Shown: positions 19,711 to 28,570 of the stretch, one piece after another
How positions within the stretch are numbered: position 1 is the first letter of the stretch
How the letters are laid out: each line of letters starts with the position of its first letter
Assembly: GCA_963702765.1 (NCBI GenBank)
Contig: CAVPEB010000027.1
Span: 62,001-126,000 of the forward strand
From: DATMNR01 sp963702765
GTDB taxonomy: Bacteria > Chloroflexota > Ktedonobacteria > Ktedonobacterales > Ktedonobacteraceae
DNA: 64,000 nt
Reading direction: 5' to 3'
Notes under the pieces: model-generated
Told to the model about the DNA's origin: nothing
Database searches by the model: none
What the model saw: the letters and a program-made list of their open reading frames with translations, nothing else
Program-made: the position numbers and the translations under genes

Positions 19711-20730
19711 TCAGACCCCGGCATGTGAGCGTTGAGCTTCAATTTGTGATTCTTTGTAATGCTCGTGCTTCACCGGAAAAGAGTGAACAACCATCAGTGG
19801 CACTTTCGATGCATGTAACACGCGTTCGGCAATACTACCAAGTACCCAGCGCTGAATTCCACCATGACCATGTGTAGCCATCACGACCAGGTCATAGCCT
19901 GTAAGTTCAGATCCTTCGCTCTCCTCTGCTGCTTGCACAATGGCTTCTGCGACGTCCATATTGATTGGAACAGAGGTCGCGACAGAGAGTTTATATGTTG
20001 AGAGATCACCTTCTGTGAAGCGTTTAGCCACGGCATTCAGGTACGCCTCATACTCATGTTTCGCTTCTGCTCTTACCCCGGCATCGTAATGTTCATCGAC
20101 TGAGCTTCTGAATTTTCCATAGCTGGAGGGTACATCTACTACCCTCATCAAATGAATGACTCTCTGCTCTGTTGGAGCCAGGGCTGTAATCAATTGTGCG
20201 GCAGGTTCGAGCGCAGACTCAGAGAGGGGAGAGCCATCCAATGGCACAAAAACGCGCATCGGTTGCTGAGATTGAGTTGTAGGAACTGAACCACCATCAC
20301 GCAGTACAAGAACAGGTACCGGACTATGTGGGGCAAGCTTGTGAGCTACGCTGCCCAGCGCCCAGCGTTTGAAACCAGTATATCCATGACTACTCATTAC
20401 AACCAGGTCAGCATGAAGACTTTGAATAGCCGAAAGGATCGATGGAGCTATATCGCCTGTAACTGCTCCTGTCTCCGTTTTTACGCCTTTCAGGACATCT
20501 AATTTGGTAATGCCTTCCAGATAACTTTTCGTGTCTGCTATACCCTTGTCAAAGGCTGTCTGCGAGTACATCTCTCGCGGTTTCTTTTCCGTTTCAATTT
20601 CAATCGGGATTGCCGCTACTTGTAGCAGAATTACCGAGCCGCCAGAGGCTTGCGCGATTCGCGCAGCAATTGGAACAGCACTTTCCGCACGTGTCGACCC
20701 ATCCAGTGGTACAAGAATTCGTTTATACAT
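19711..20730 (-). CDS. universal stress protein, two tandem UspA domains
   Basis: First gene of the USP trio, 339 residues. RILVPLDGSTRAESAVPIAA and VFVPLDGSPLSESALEP open the two domains, and both ATP-loop patterns are intact (HGYTGFKRWALGSVAHK, HGHGGIQRWVLGSIAER). Of two close ATG codons (20736 and 20730), the second sits at a better distance from GAGGAG. Two GTGA-N7-GTGA boxes about 195-240 bp upstream link it to the neighbouring two-component system. Confidence 0.9.
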   Translation of the reverse strand: MYKRILVPLDGSTRAESAVPIAARIAQASGGSVILLQVAAIPIEIETEKKPREMYSQTAFDKGIADTKSYLEGITKLDVLKGVKTETGAVTGDIAPSILSAIQSLHADLVVMSSHGYTGFKRWALGSVAHKLAPHSPVPVLVLRDGGSVPTTQSQQPMRVFVPLDGSPLSESALEPAAQLITALAPTEQRVIHLMRVVDVPSSYGKFRSSVDEHYDAGVRAEAKHEYEAYLNAVAKRFTEGDLSTYKLSVATSVPINMDVAEAIVQAAEESEGSELTGYDLVVMATHGHGGIQRWVLGSIAERVLHASKVPLMVVHSFPVKHEHYKESQIEAQRSHAGV

Positions 20731-20861
20731 GATCATTCTCCTCTGACATCCTTGTCAGATGTCGGGGTAGAGCGCATTTTCCGCGTTACCCCTCTTTCTG
20801 TGCGACCAGGTGGGCCACCTCAGTTTGGATAGTCCCTTTGGCCTTTTCGGTAAAGAGAAAA

Positions 20862-20913
20862 ATCCTTTTTGTAGGTAGGATGAATACGATTTTCTCTTAC
20901 CTATAAAAAGGAT
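20862..20913 (-). terminator. 16-bp inverted repeat after the response-regulator gene
   Basis: Arms 20862-20877 and 20898-20913 have one mismatch. On the minus strand the hairpin is followed by TTTTTCTC, as expected for a terminator of the kinase-regulator operon. It could also act as an operator for the USP gene. Confidence 0.55.
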
Positions 20914-20925
20914 AATCTTGTGAAA

Positions 20926-20972
20926 TCACAAAGAAATCACAGAAAGAAGAAGCAATATCACGAGACACTCAC
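20926..20972 (-). promoter_or_regulatory. two GTGA-N7-GTGA boxes, 32 bp apart, upstream of the USP trio
   Basis: Plus-strand TCAC-N7-TCAC at 20926-20940 and 20958-20972, exactly 32 bp apart. The second overlaps the stop codon of the regulator gene. Confidence 0.65.
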
Positions 20973-21706
20973 ATTGAGTGAATGTCTGACGTGCTGACAG
21001 GAAGCGCGGCCAGCGAATACCCTACGCCTACCTTCGTGAGGATATAGTGAGGTTGTGTCGCGTCAACTTCCAACTTGCGACGCAGTCGATTGATATTGAC
21101 TTGAAGCATATGGCTTTCACCCAGATATTCCTGTCCCCAGACATGCTCCAGCAGCAAGTCCTGCGTAACAACACGACCGACGTTTTGAGCCAGATAAGCG
21201 ATGATACGATACTCGGTTGGGGTAAGAGCTATTTCACGCCCATGCAACGTCACTATATGTTGGGAATAATCAATAACGAGACTACCTGTAGCAGTCGTTG
21301 CTCTCAGGCCCTGTGTATATTCTCTGGCAGTAAATTGCGAACGCCGTATCACAGCGCGCACCCGTGCAAGCAGTTCATCAACGCTGAACGGTTTGGTAAG
21401 ATAGTCGTCCGCACCGAGATCAAGCCCGCGAACTTTGTCCTGATCCTGTCCACGCGCAGTAATAATGATGATTGGCACAGATGAGAACTCTCGCACGCGA
21501 TAGCAGACGGTAAAGCCATCCATTCTGGGCATCATTACATCGAGCAACACGAGATCGGGAGCATTGTTCTCGATAAGCTCAAGAGCTTGTTGGCCATCGC
21601 TCGCAGCCAAAACATCATAACCCTCTAATTGTAAATTGCGCGTTATCAGGCGCAGGAGCTGAGGATCATCATCAGCAGCCAGTATGGTTGTTTTCTTAGC
21701 CGGCAT
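20969..21706 (-). CDS. OmpR/PhoB-family response regulator
   Basis: A 245-residue two-domain regulator. The receiver has the acidic pocket DDD at residues 12-14, phosphoacceptor D56 in LVLLDVMMPRMDG, and the conserved K in YLTKPFS. The winged-helix output domain shows LTPTEYRIIAYLAQNVGRVV and VNINRLRRKLE. The sequence is KdpE-like in character. It lies directly downstream of a soluble histidine kinase gene, with which it forms an operon, and next to the GTGA-N7-GTGA boxes it may bind. Confidence 0.93.
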   Translation of the reverse strand: MPAKKTTILAADDDPQLLRLITRNLQLEGYDVLAASDGQQALELIENNAPDLVLLDVMMPRMDGFTVCYRVREFSSVPIIIITARGQDQDKVRGLDLGADDYLTKPFSVDELLARVRAVIRRSQFTAREYTQGLRATTATGSLVIDYSQHIVTLHGREIALTPTEYRIIAYLAQNVGRVVTQDLLLEHVWGQEYLGESHMLQVNINRLRRKLEVDATQPHYILTKVGVGYSLAALPVSTSDIHSM

Positions 21707-21756
21707 AATTGTTCACCTTTTCCTTCTATACCAATTCTATCAACAGTCATTCTATA

Positions 21757-23247
21757 CTACATGCCGGGAATCTCGTCAATGGGTAAACGCACGTGGAAAA
21801 CACTCCCCGTGCCGTTCTGTCTGTTCTCGGCCCAAATAGTGCCATCATGCATCTCAACGATCCGTTTACAAATTGTCAGACCGAGCCCAAGTCCGCCCAC
21901 TTCCCTCGTGAGGCGTGTATCCACACGATGAAAACGATCAAAGATACGTTCTAGATGATCAACAGGTATTCCCATCCCATTATCGCACACGCGAACTTCT
22001 AGCATCTGTCGTGAAATTTGCACTGGTTGCTGATTATCTCCTCCGCTTTCTGCTAAACTCGTCTGAAGCTGAGTTACAGGGCAAAGTATGACTTTTATGA
22101 CTCCACCACCAGGTGAAAACTTGACGGCGTTCTCAAGCAAGTCGTCAATGACTTCCCGCATGAGACGCTGATCAGCTACAATGAGCGGAACGCTTGATGC
22201 AGGGGTGCCATCTGCATGTTCCACAGATAACTTGAATATGAAACGACCTGGATGTTTTTCGCTAAGGCTCTCTTCAAGAGCAGCTATCGACTCCTTCACA
22301 AGATATTTCATATCCACAGGAGAGCGATCAATTGTTACCTCGTTGGTCTCTAACTGTGACACTTCAAGCAGGCGTTGAATTATTACTTCCAGCCGATCAC
22401 TCGCCTCAGTGATAGCCAGGAGGAATTGATGTCGTTCTTCGCGGGAAATGCGGCGCTCATGGCGCAGAAGTGTTGCTGCGTATCCCTTAATAGATGCAAG
22501 AGGGCTGCGCAATTCATGACTCACTGTGCCTAAAAGCTCTGCCTTGAGTAACTCCATCTCGCGTAGAGAATCTCGAATTCTGGCAGCTTCAAGTTCATGA
22601 ATTCTCTCGACTTGCAAGATTCCGACAATGACTGCCCCTATAGCATCAATGACATGAGGGAGTAGATGATGACCTCTTTCAACTACTGATGCACATTCGT
22701 CATCTTCTTTAGTAGTCCAGCCAAGCACCAATAATGCATCGAGAGGCTGCCTGACCAACAATGGCAATGTGCCATCAGGAGGAAGGTGCTCTATATAATG
22801 CGGTGAGAGAATGTCGTAGGAAAAATGTTCTTTTTCTAAAAAAAACTCCCCTAACGAGAGCCTATATGTAAGCCAGCATACTAATTCTGGATCTGGTTTC
22901 ACGCTGGAATTATCCATGGGAAGAGCTGAAAGAAGCGCGTGAGCTGTTTCCTCGTCTACACCATGGAGAGCTAATGCACGAAAGATTTTATGATGTGTTG
23001 CGTGCAATTCAGGTTGTAACTGTTCATCCACTCCTAAAAATACAGCGCCACGCTGCGCGGAGCAAAGCACAAGTAAACGTGCTAGCATTTTATTTGCAAT
23101 GGTATCGAGGTCCTCAATTGCGGTTGAGCCTGTATGTTGTGCTAGCTGCGCAAGATCTATTAAGGCTGCTGCTACTTCAGGTGCGAATGTCTCCTGTATG
23201 GGTATATTCTGATCCACCATTTCTTGCCTACAATTTTCATAATGCAC
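21757..23247 (-). CDS. soluble sensor histidine kinase
   Basis: A 496-residue kinase without membrane helices. A GAF-like N-terminal region (RLLVLCSAQRGAVFLGVDE) is followed by a short coiled coil and the HisKA H-box (ELLGTVSHELRSPLASIKGYAA). The HATPase domain has N-box DDLLENAVKFSPGGG, G1 DNGMGIP and G2 VGGLGLGLTICK. It is probably the partner of the OmpR-type regulator 50 bp downstream. Two GTGA boxes lie in its promoter region, shared with a divergent large kinase, which suggests feedback control. Confidence 0.92.
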   Translation of the reverse strand: MHYENCRQEMVDQNIPIQETFAPEVAAALIDLAQLAQHTGSTAIEDLDTIANKMLARLLVLCSAQRGAVFLGVDEQLQPELHATHHKIFRALALHGVDEETAHALLSALPMDNSSVKPDPELVCWLTYRLSLGEFFLEKEHFSYDILSPHYIEHLPPDGTLPLLVRQPLDALLVLGWTTKEDDECASVVERGHHLLPHVIDAIGAVIVGILQVERIHELEAARIRDSLREMELLKAELLGTVSHELRSPLASIKGYAATLLRHERRISREERHQFLLAITEASDRLEVIIQRLLEVSQLETNEVTIDRSPVDMKYLVKESIAALEESLSEKHPGRFIFKLSVEHADGTPASSVPLIVADQRLMREVIDDLLENAVKFSPGGGVIKVILCPVTQLQTSLAESGGDNQQPVQISRQMLEVRVCDNGMGIPVDHLERIFDRFHRVDTRLTREVGGLGLGLTICKRIVEMHDGTIWAENRQNGTGSVFHVRLPIDEIPGM

Positions 23248-23304
23248 TGCATATCTTAATCTTTGAAATGCAGTTACTTGTGTTTTATTATAGAATGGAA
23301 GTAT

Positions 23305-23350
23305 TCACATTCGTATCACAGAAATTTAAGTAGTATCACAAACTGGTCAC
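23305..23350. promoter_or_regulatory. two TCAC-N7-TCAC boxes between divergent kinase genes
   Basis: Boxes at 23305-23319 and 23336-23350, 31 bp apart, sit in the 120-bp gap between the two kinase starts. Confidence 0.65.
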
Positions 23351-23370
23351 AGTTGCGAAAAGAGAGCGAA

Positions 23371-26061
23371 ATGCCATCCGTTGCGAACAGAAATAAAATT
23401 ACACGGCAGCTGGCCACCGTTTGGAACTCGCCGCGTATTACTGAGCTTCGCACGACTGTTTCCAGATGGCAGAAAATGCCCTACTCAGGCACAGTGATTC
23501 TGGCTATAGGCACTGTGCTGGCGACACTCATCATAATGGTATTGGACCGCTCAAGTATACTCCTTCCCAACCCGGGATTAGTCTATTTACCCCTTGTTGC
23601 CTTTCTTGCTTACTACTGGGACTGGCGTTATGCAGTGATCGCAATGTTACTCCAATTGTATTGCGTCTACTTCTTTTTCATTCCACCTAAAGATGCTTTA
23701 AAACCTTTAAATACGGCGAGCGTAACACAGCTTGTAACACTCGCAGCAGTAACAGGATTTGTGCTGTTGATAGTGCAACTCGCGCATGGGCGCAGACTTA
23801 TGGCAGAGCACGCAGCCGAGCGTTTAGCGGCTTTGAATCGCATTGGCACGGCTCTAACGAGCGAATTGGAAGAAGAACGATTGCTGCACCTGATTGCTGA
23901 AACAGCGCGAGATCTTATAGGAGCAGGATTTGCAGCCTTCACCATACGGCCAATCAATGAACTGGGCCAGCCACTTGTACCCTCGGAAGGCAATCTATTT
24001 CATCTTGCTGCCGTGGTGGGAGTCACCAAAGAGCAGGAGGAACAGCTTCAGCGCATGAGGCTTGGCGGGGAGGGATTGCTGGCGCCAATCTTTCGACACG
24101 GTGTGCCTGTTCGTGTTGCAGATGTGCTGCAATACATGCCACACCCTGAAAATATTCAAGCAGCAAAATTGCGCGCAAGATCCATCGAATTTAGAGAATC
24201 GGCGAGACAAGCAGCATACGAATATGCCCATGGACACCGTACAAAGGAGGGGTTGCATTCGCTAGGAGTGCCTCCAGGACACCCAATTGTGCGTAGTTTC
24301 CTCGGGGCGCCCTTGCTAGATCGTAACGGAAATGTGCGAGGCGGATTGCTCCTCGGTCATTCAGAGCCAGATCGCTTCACACAAGATGATGAAGCATTGC
24401 TTGTTGGTATTGCTGCGCAGGCAGCAATAGCACTGGATAATGCACGCTTATACAGCGCAGCCCAGGAACAGGCACAAGAATTGGACGCCATTTTTGAAAG
24501 CATCATCGATGGTGTAGCGCTTGTAGATGATGATGGGAAAGTCCTTCGTGAGAATAAGACAGGCCACCAATTACTTAAAGCCTTGGGGAAAAATACTGAG
24601 GTTGCTGAGGATTTGCTGCGTAGAGTAGCTGCATATGCACTCAATGGTGAAATAGATATGAGTATCCCAATAACTGTAGTTGATGGTTCAAAAGAGGAAC
24701 ACGAGTATCTCGTTAGTGCCTCTCCTCTTCGCCAGCCAACTGCTGGTACAGGGCCACTTCCTGCAGTGGAAGAATCCAATACACTAGAATCTAACGCGCA
24801 AAGCAATATGCAGAATGCCAACTCACAAGAATTACGCACTGGTGCTGTGGTGGTCTGGCACGATGTCACTGAGGCACGCAAACTACTTGTAGAACGCCAG
24901 GCGCATGCAGAAACCGAAGCGCGGCGTGCACTGTTGCAAACAGTTATTGATGAATTGCCCAGCGGCGTCTACCTTGTGCGTGGACATGATGCCAGGTTAG
25001 TGCTTGCCAATCGAGCTGTGACCGAAGTGTGGGGAGCCTCTTGGACATATGGTCAACCGATGAGCGATTTTCTAAAATCGAACGGAATACGGGTCTTCCA
25101 CGTTGATGGTCGCTCGATGACTTTAGATGATCTTGCAACGCAACGAGTGCTACAAACAGGCGAATCTGTGTACCACTACGAGGAGACGATTGTACACCGC
25201 GATGGCACAACATTGCCGATATTAGTGAACGCTGTGGCAATAGATCCACAAGTGTTAGGATTATATTCACAAGAAGAAACAAGCGACGGATCGAAAATGC
25301 TGGAGCCAGCCGTTATCGTTGTGCAACAAGACGTAACCGCTCTCAAAGAAGCGGAACGTCTTAAGGACGAATTCATTGGCATCGCAGCACATGAACTTCG
25401 AACTCCATTAGCAGTCATAAAAGGCTTTTCGCAAACGTTGATTGTGCAGACTGCCCATGGCAAAGGGCCTGAACTCGCTGATTGGCAAACGGAGGCCATT
25501 CAAGATATTGATCAGGCTACAAGTCGCCTGGTTGAACTCACTGAAGATCTACTCGATGTAACACGTTTACAGGCGGGACGCCTCCAATTGCAATTCGAAC
25601 CTACAGATCTGATTGCACTTGTTCAACGCACTGTAAAGCGATTCAGAGTGACAACTGAGCGACATCAAATAGCATTAGAAGCAGTCGAAGAGAATGTTGT
25701 TGTCACGATCGACCCTCGACGCATAGAACAGGTAGTGAGCAATCTCATCAGTAACTCGATCAAGTATAGCCCTGATGGAGGCAATATAGAGATTGCTGTA
25801 CGTGAAGATAAAAGAACCAACACAGCATTGCTTTGTGTACGTGATTACGGAATCGGCATCCCTGCTCACCAACAGAGTCGCATATTCAGCCGTTTTATGC
25901 GAGCAGACAATGCGCATGCTAGTAACATCAGTGGTACAGGTCTCGGACTCTACCTTTGCCGGGAACTAGTCGAACGTCATAATGGCCGCATCTGGTTTGA
26001 ATCGATTGAGGGACAGGGTTCCACCTTCTATGTATCCCTTCCACTAATGCCAACAGAATAG
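23371..26061 (+). CDS. membrane sensor histidine kinase: DUF4118-GAF-PAS-PAS-HisKA-HATPase
   Basis: An 896-residue hybrid-architecture kinase. The N-terminus has the four-helix KdpD-like DUF4118 membrane module (VILAIGTVLATLIIMVLDRS ... VYFFFIPPKDAL). A long helix, a GAF domain split by a Lys/Arg-rich insertion, and two PAS domains follow (AIFESIIDGVALVDDDGKVL and TVIDELPSGVYLVRGHDARL). The kinase core has H-box DEFIGIAAHELRTPLAVIKGFS and ATP boxes NLISNSIKYSPDGG, DYGIGIP and GTGLGLYLC. ATG 23371 is used, since the longer frame from 23263 runs through the operator boxes. It probably feeds the same OmpR-type regulator as the divergent kinase; that is inference from position. Confidence 0.9.
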   Translation: MPSVANRNKITRQLATVWNSPRITELRTTVSRWQKMPYSGTVILAIGTVLATLIIMVLDRSSILLPNPGLVYLPLVAFLAYYWDWRYAVIAMLLQLYCVYFFFIPPKDALKPLNTASVTQLVTLAAVTGFVLLIVQLAHGRRLMAEHAAERLAALNRIGTALTSELEEERLLHLIAETARDLIGAGFAAFTIRPINELGQPLVPSEGNLFHLAAVVGVTKEQEEQLQRMRLGGEGLLAPIFRHGVPVRVADVLQYMPHPENIQAAKLRARSIEFRESARQAAYEYAHGHRTKEGLHSLGVPPGHPIVRSFLGAPLLDRNGNVRGGLLLGHSEPDRFTQDDEALLVGIAAQAAIALDNARLYSAAQEQAQELDAIFESIIDGVALVDDDGKVLRENKTGHQLLKALGKNTEVAEDLLRRVAAYALNGEIDMSIPITVVDGSKEEHEYLVSASPLRQPTAGTGPLPAVEESNTLESNAQSNMQNANSQELRTGAVVVWHDVTEARKLLVERQAHAETEARRALLQTVIDELPSGVYLVRGHDARLVLANRAVTEVWGASWTYGQPMSDFLKSNGIRVFHVDGRSMTLDDLATQRVLQTGESVYHYEETIVHRDGTTLPILVNAVAIDPQVLGLYSQEETSDGSKMLEPAVIVVQQDVTALKEAERLKDEFIGIAAHELRTPLAVIKGFSQTLIVQTAHGKGPELADWQTEAIQDIDQATSRLVELTEDLLDVTRLQAGRLQLQFEPTDLIALVQRTVKRFRVTTERHQIALEAVEENVVVTIDPRRIEQVVSNLISNSIKYSPDGGNIEIAVREDKRTNTALLCVRDYGIGIPAHQQSRIFSRFMRADNAHASNISGTGLGLYLCRELVERHNGRIWFESIEGQGSTFYVSLPLMPTE

Positions 26062-26116
26062 GCTTACTTCACGTTTTCTTTATGCATCTTCCCCTTCATT
26101 TGCCGCATATAGCGTT

Positions 26117-26163
26117 GTGACGTTGCTGTGATACCTGAACCTCCCAATGTGAGATAAATGTGA
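26117..26163 (+). promoter_or_regulatory. two GTGA-N7-GTGA boxes at 32-bp spacing
   Basis: Boxes at 26117-26131 and 26149-26163, exactly 32 bp apart, upstream of the 63-residue ORF at 26225. Confidence 0.65.
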
Positions 26164-26224
26164 TTTTACCTGACTAAGCTTTCTTTAAATATGATGTTTC
26201 TTTGCACTATCCCGGGAGGATGAA

Positions 26225-26416
26225 ATGGGCCATAAAGAGGACCGAGAAATTTTGCGTAAAGCAGGATTAACTGAAGCTCAAATGAACCGTCTGAGCAAAT
26301 TACGCAGAAATCTTGCTGAAGAGGGTAAATACCAGGAACTAATAGATTATCGCCGCCTGCAATTTGTTCGCTGGTTGGTGACAACAGGCAAGCTGTCAGA
26401 ACAGATCTTTAGATAA
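26225..26416 (+). CDS. small basic protein, unknown
   Basis: A 63-residue protein rich in Arg, Lys and Glu and predicted helical (EDREILRKAGLTEAQMNRLSKLRR). A strong GGGAGGATGAA ribosome-binding site precedes the ATG, and two GTGA boxes lie 60-110 bp upstream. Size, basic charge and context suggest a small regulator or adaptor made under control of the neighbouring two-component system. No family is recognised. Confidence 0.65.
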   Translation: MGHKEDREILRKAGLTEAQMNRLSKLRRNLAEEGKYQELIDYRRLQFVRWLVTTGKLSEQIFR

Positions 26417-26518
26417 GTAGCCTATCATCCTCAACTCTCATTATAGTAATGTCAATTACTCAACTTCAAATCATAATTCATAGAAACCAGACATGAACTT
26501 ATCGAAGCGATGCCTCGC

Positions 26519-27238
26519 TTATTGTTGTCTATGTAACCTGATCCTTCCTGCTGATATTCTCAAGAAGTTCGTTGAGTCACATAACATGATACATCGCTTC
26601 ACCGGCTGACGCACAACAGTCTTCAATTTTTCTGGCGCTGCTCTACGAGGATCACTCAGGTAAATTTCATGGTGCTTACCGTTGAATGCATATCCATGCT
26701 CTTTGATATAGGCATGGAGTGTATCAATTGTAGGTTTCTCAGCCGAATATGGTCCTATATGCAAGATCTGAACTGATAAACCTTCATGAAACTGCTCAAA
26801 TCGTAGTTTAGGCAGAGCAGGTAGGTCTTTCTTCTGCTTCAACTCTTCACAAACTCTGGACACAAGTTCTGCCGTTACACATGCTGGTTGCATAATCATT
26901 GCAGTCCATTGCCAGATATCTTTGTTAGCTGCACTGAATTCGAGCATGTTGTCAGTCCACCACAGACCCTCAAGTGCCATGACAGGGTAATCAATAGACA
27001 TTTCCTTTTTGATCAGGAACTTTAATGTATAAGATACATTGTACAGGCAAGCAAGGGCATCTTGATAATCTTGAGCTGTGTTCGGATCACCTGAACCATC
27101 AACCATCAAAAATGCCATATCTGGAACTTCGACAAGCACAACTTCCTTCACTGGAGGGTTGTAGAGTTGCTTGTATTCCTTTCTCAAATCGATTTTTGTA
27201 ACTTCTCCCGCTTGTAATGCACGTATTTTGCTAGCCAT
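26519..27238 (-). CDS. GyrI-like small-molecule-binding protein
   Basis: A 239-residue protein of the GyrI-like/SOUL-type superfamily, with a tandem fold of VVLVEVPDMAFLMVDGSGDPN in the first half and LRFEQFHEGLSVQILHIGPY in the second. The ending APEKLKTVVRQPVK is the usual C-terminus of this family, yet here the frame continues 24 residues. A CGA codon stands where a TGA stop would be expected, so the stop may have been lost. Ligands are usually small cationic or hydrophobic molecules. The gene is divergent from yceI. Confidence 0.8.
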   Translation of the reverse strand: MASKIRALQAGEVTKIDLRKEYKQLYNPPVKEVVLVEVPDMAFLMVDGSGDPNTAQDYQDALACLYNVSYTLKFLIKKEMSIDYPVMALEGLWWTDNMLEFSAANKDIWQWTAMIMQPACVTAELVSRVCEELKQKKDLPALPKLRFEQFHEGLSVQILHIGPYSAEKPTIDTLHAYIKEHGYAFNGKHHEIYLSDPRRAAPEKLKTVVRQPVKRCIMLCDSTNFLRISAGRIRLHRQQ

Positions 27239-27420
27239 AGGTGATACCTCTCTTTCAATCTTTTCTCCTTATTTTTACCCATCACTACCTCTTTCAGTAT
27301 CTACTCTGTATATCACGAACGCGACACAAGTGACGAACCTGGCATCACAACTCGCTAAAAAACACTTGATGTAATTGTTTGACAACCCTACTTTATATTT
27401 GCTAATATTTCCTTAGTTAC

Positions 27421-27491
27421 TTGACAAAGGGAAGAAACATATGGTATAGTAACTACAGTTAGTAAAGTTACTAACTATTTGTTAGTATAAT
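27421..27491 (+). promoter_or_regulatory. yceI promoter with overlapping palindromic operator
   Basis: TTGACA (27421-27426), 18 bases, TATAGT (27445-27450). The operator GTTAGTAA-AG-TTACTAAC spans 27458-27475, and a further half site GTTAGTA begins at 27481. A second TATAAT lies at 27486-27491. A MarR- or HxlR-type repressor would fit, but none is encoded nearby. Confidence 0.7.
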
Positions 27492-27522
27492 ACAAAGAAA
27501 GATAATTTGGAGGAACTCTCTC

Positions 27523-28089
27523 ATGGCTTGGGAAATTGATCCATCACATTCCGCAGTGACATTTTCGGTCAAACATATGATGTTTTCTACCGTCCGCGGA
27601 CAATTCAACGTACTTAGTGGTCATCTTCATATTGATGAACAGCACCCAGAAAACTCCTGGGTTGATGCGCAGGTTGATGCGACAAGCGTAGACACACGCG
27701 ACGAGCGGCGCGACGGTCACCTTAAATCCCCTGATTTTTTTGATACAGAAAAGTACCCAACCATTACTTTCAAGAGCACCAACATTGAACATACAGGTGG
27801 CAATGAATACAAAGTATATGGCGTTTTTAGCATGCACGGTGTAGCAAAGTCTATCGTTTTCAAAGCAGAATATAATGGTCAGGGTAAAAATCCCTGGGGT
27901 ATGCAGGTTGCTGGTCTGAGCGCAAAAACAAAAATTAACCGCAAAGAGTGGGGCCTCGGCTGGAACCAGGCGCTTGAAACAGGTGGCATGCTTGTTGGTG
28001 AAGATATCAATATCGAGATCGATCTCGAAGCCGTTTATAAGGGCGAAGAGACATCACGGGAAGCAGTTGGCGCACAATCAGCTAACTAA
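27523..28089 (+). CDS. YceI-family lipid-binding protein
   Basis: A 188-residue YceI domain. WEIDPSHSAVTFSVKHMMFSTVRGQF is the signature opening, and the strands INRKEWGLGWN and GMLVGEDINIEIDLEAVYK close the lipocalin-like barrel, which binds polyisoprenoid chains. There is no signal peptide, so it is cytoplasmic, as in many non-proteobacterial members. It is preceded by GGAGG and a strong promoter with a palindromic operator, so expression is probably repressible. Confidence 0.92.
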   Translation: MAWEIDPSHSAVTFSVKHMMFSTVRGQFNVLSGHLHIDEQHPENSWVDAQVDATSVDTRDERRDGHLKSPDFFDTEKYPTITFKSTNIEHTGGNEYKVYGVFSMHGVAKSIVFKAEYNGQGKNPWGMQVAGLSAKTKINRKEWGLGWNQALETGGMLVGEDINIEIDLEAVYKGEETSREAVGAQSAN

Positions 28090-28108
28090 TAGCTTCATTC
28101 AATCCGCA

Positions 28109-28158
28109 AAACACAATAAAAAGAGGAGGGCAGCGACCCTCCTCTTTTTATTGTGTTT
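28109..28158. terminator. 22-bp perfect hairpin, bidirectional terminator
   Basis: Arms 28109-28130 and 28137-28158 with a 6-base loop lie between the convergent yceI and the His-rich gene. A/T runs inside the stem give U tracts in both directions. Confidence 0.85.
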
Positions 28159-28168
28159 GCTTATTCAT

Positions 28169-28492
28169 CTATTTAGATTCCTGGTTGGTTCCATAGATGA
28201 AATCTGAAAGTTCCTGACGCGAGCGATCCAGAAATGCGCGCAACTGGCTTTGTTTCTCGGCGTCTCCGTGGCTTGTTCGGGCAGCAATCATAAAGAGCTG
28301 TGCTACTTCTGCCGCTGAGCTTCGCAATGCATGCTGCTCAGGTGTCGTCTGTTGCCAATGGTTTCCATGCCTGTGATGGCTCTGGTGACCATGGAAGAAT
28401 GCATGTCGTTGGTGTCCTCGAAAGAAACGAGGGTCGGACCAATTTTCCCTTTCAAAGCGAGGTCTGTATTGTCTTTTATCTTGACTGATCAT
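28169..28492 (-). CDS. histidine-rich small protein
   Basis: A 107-residue protein. The first half is rich in His, Arg and Phe (HQRHAFFHGHQSHHRHGNHW), and the second is a helical stretch (EVAQLFMIAARTSHGDAEKQSQLRAFLDRSRQELSDF) typical of regions next to PadR-type regulators. ATG 28492 has AGGAGG nine bases upstream. The His cluster could bind metal. It shares a divergent control region holding two ACGATATATCGT palindromes with the quinone oxidoreductase. Confidence 0.6.
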   Translation of the reverse strand: MISQDKRQYRPRFERENWSDPRFFRGHQRHAFFHGHQSHHRHGNHWQQTTPEQHALRSSAAEVAQLFMIAARTSHGDAEKQSQLRAFLDRSRQELSDFIYGTNQESK

Positions 28493-28523
28493 ATTCAATC
28501 ACCTCCTTTTCTGATATGTATTA

Positions 28524-28570
28524 ATAACGATATATCGTTATCTGCCTATAATAACAATACGATATATCGT
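28524..28570. promoter_or_regulatory. two ACGATATATCGT operators, centres 32 bp apart
   Basis: A perfect 18-bp palindrome at 28524-28541 and a 12-bp palindrome at 28559-28570, with TATAAT (28547-28552) between them. A TetR- or PadR-type regulator not encoded in the window is expected. Confidence 0.7.

Noticed and set aside
17495..20730. USP trio as a result of recent duplication
   Set aside because: The three copies have diverged in most positions, so duplication is old.
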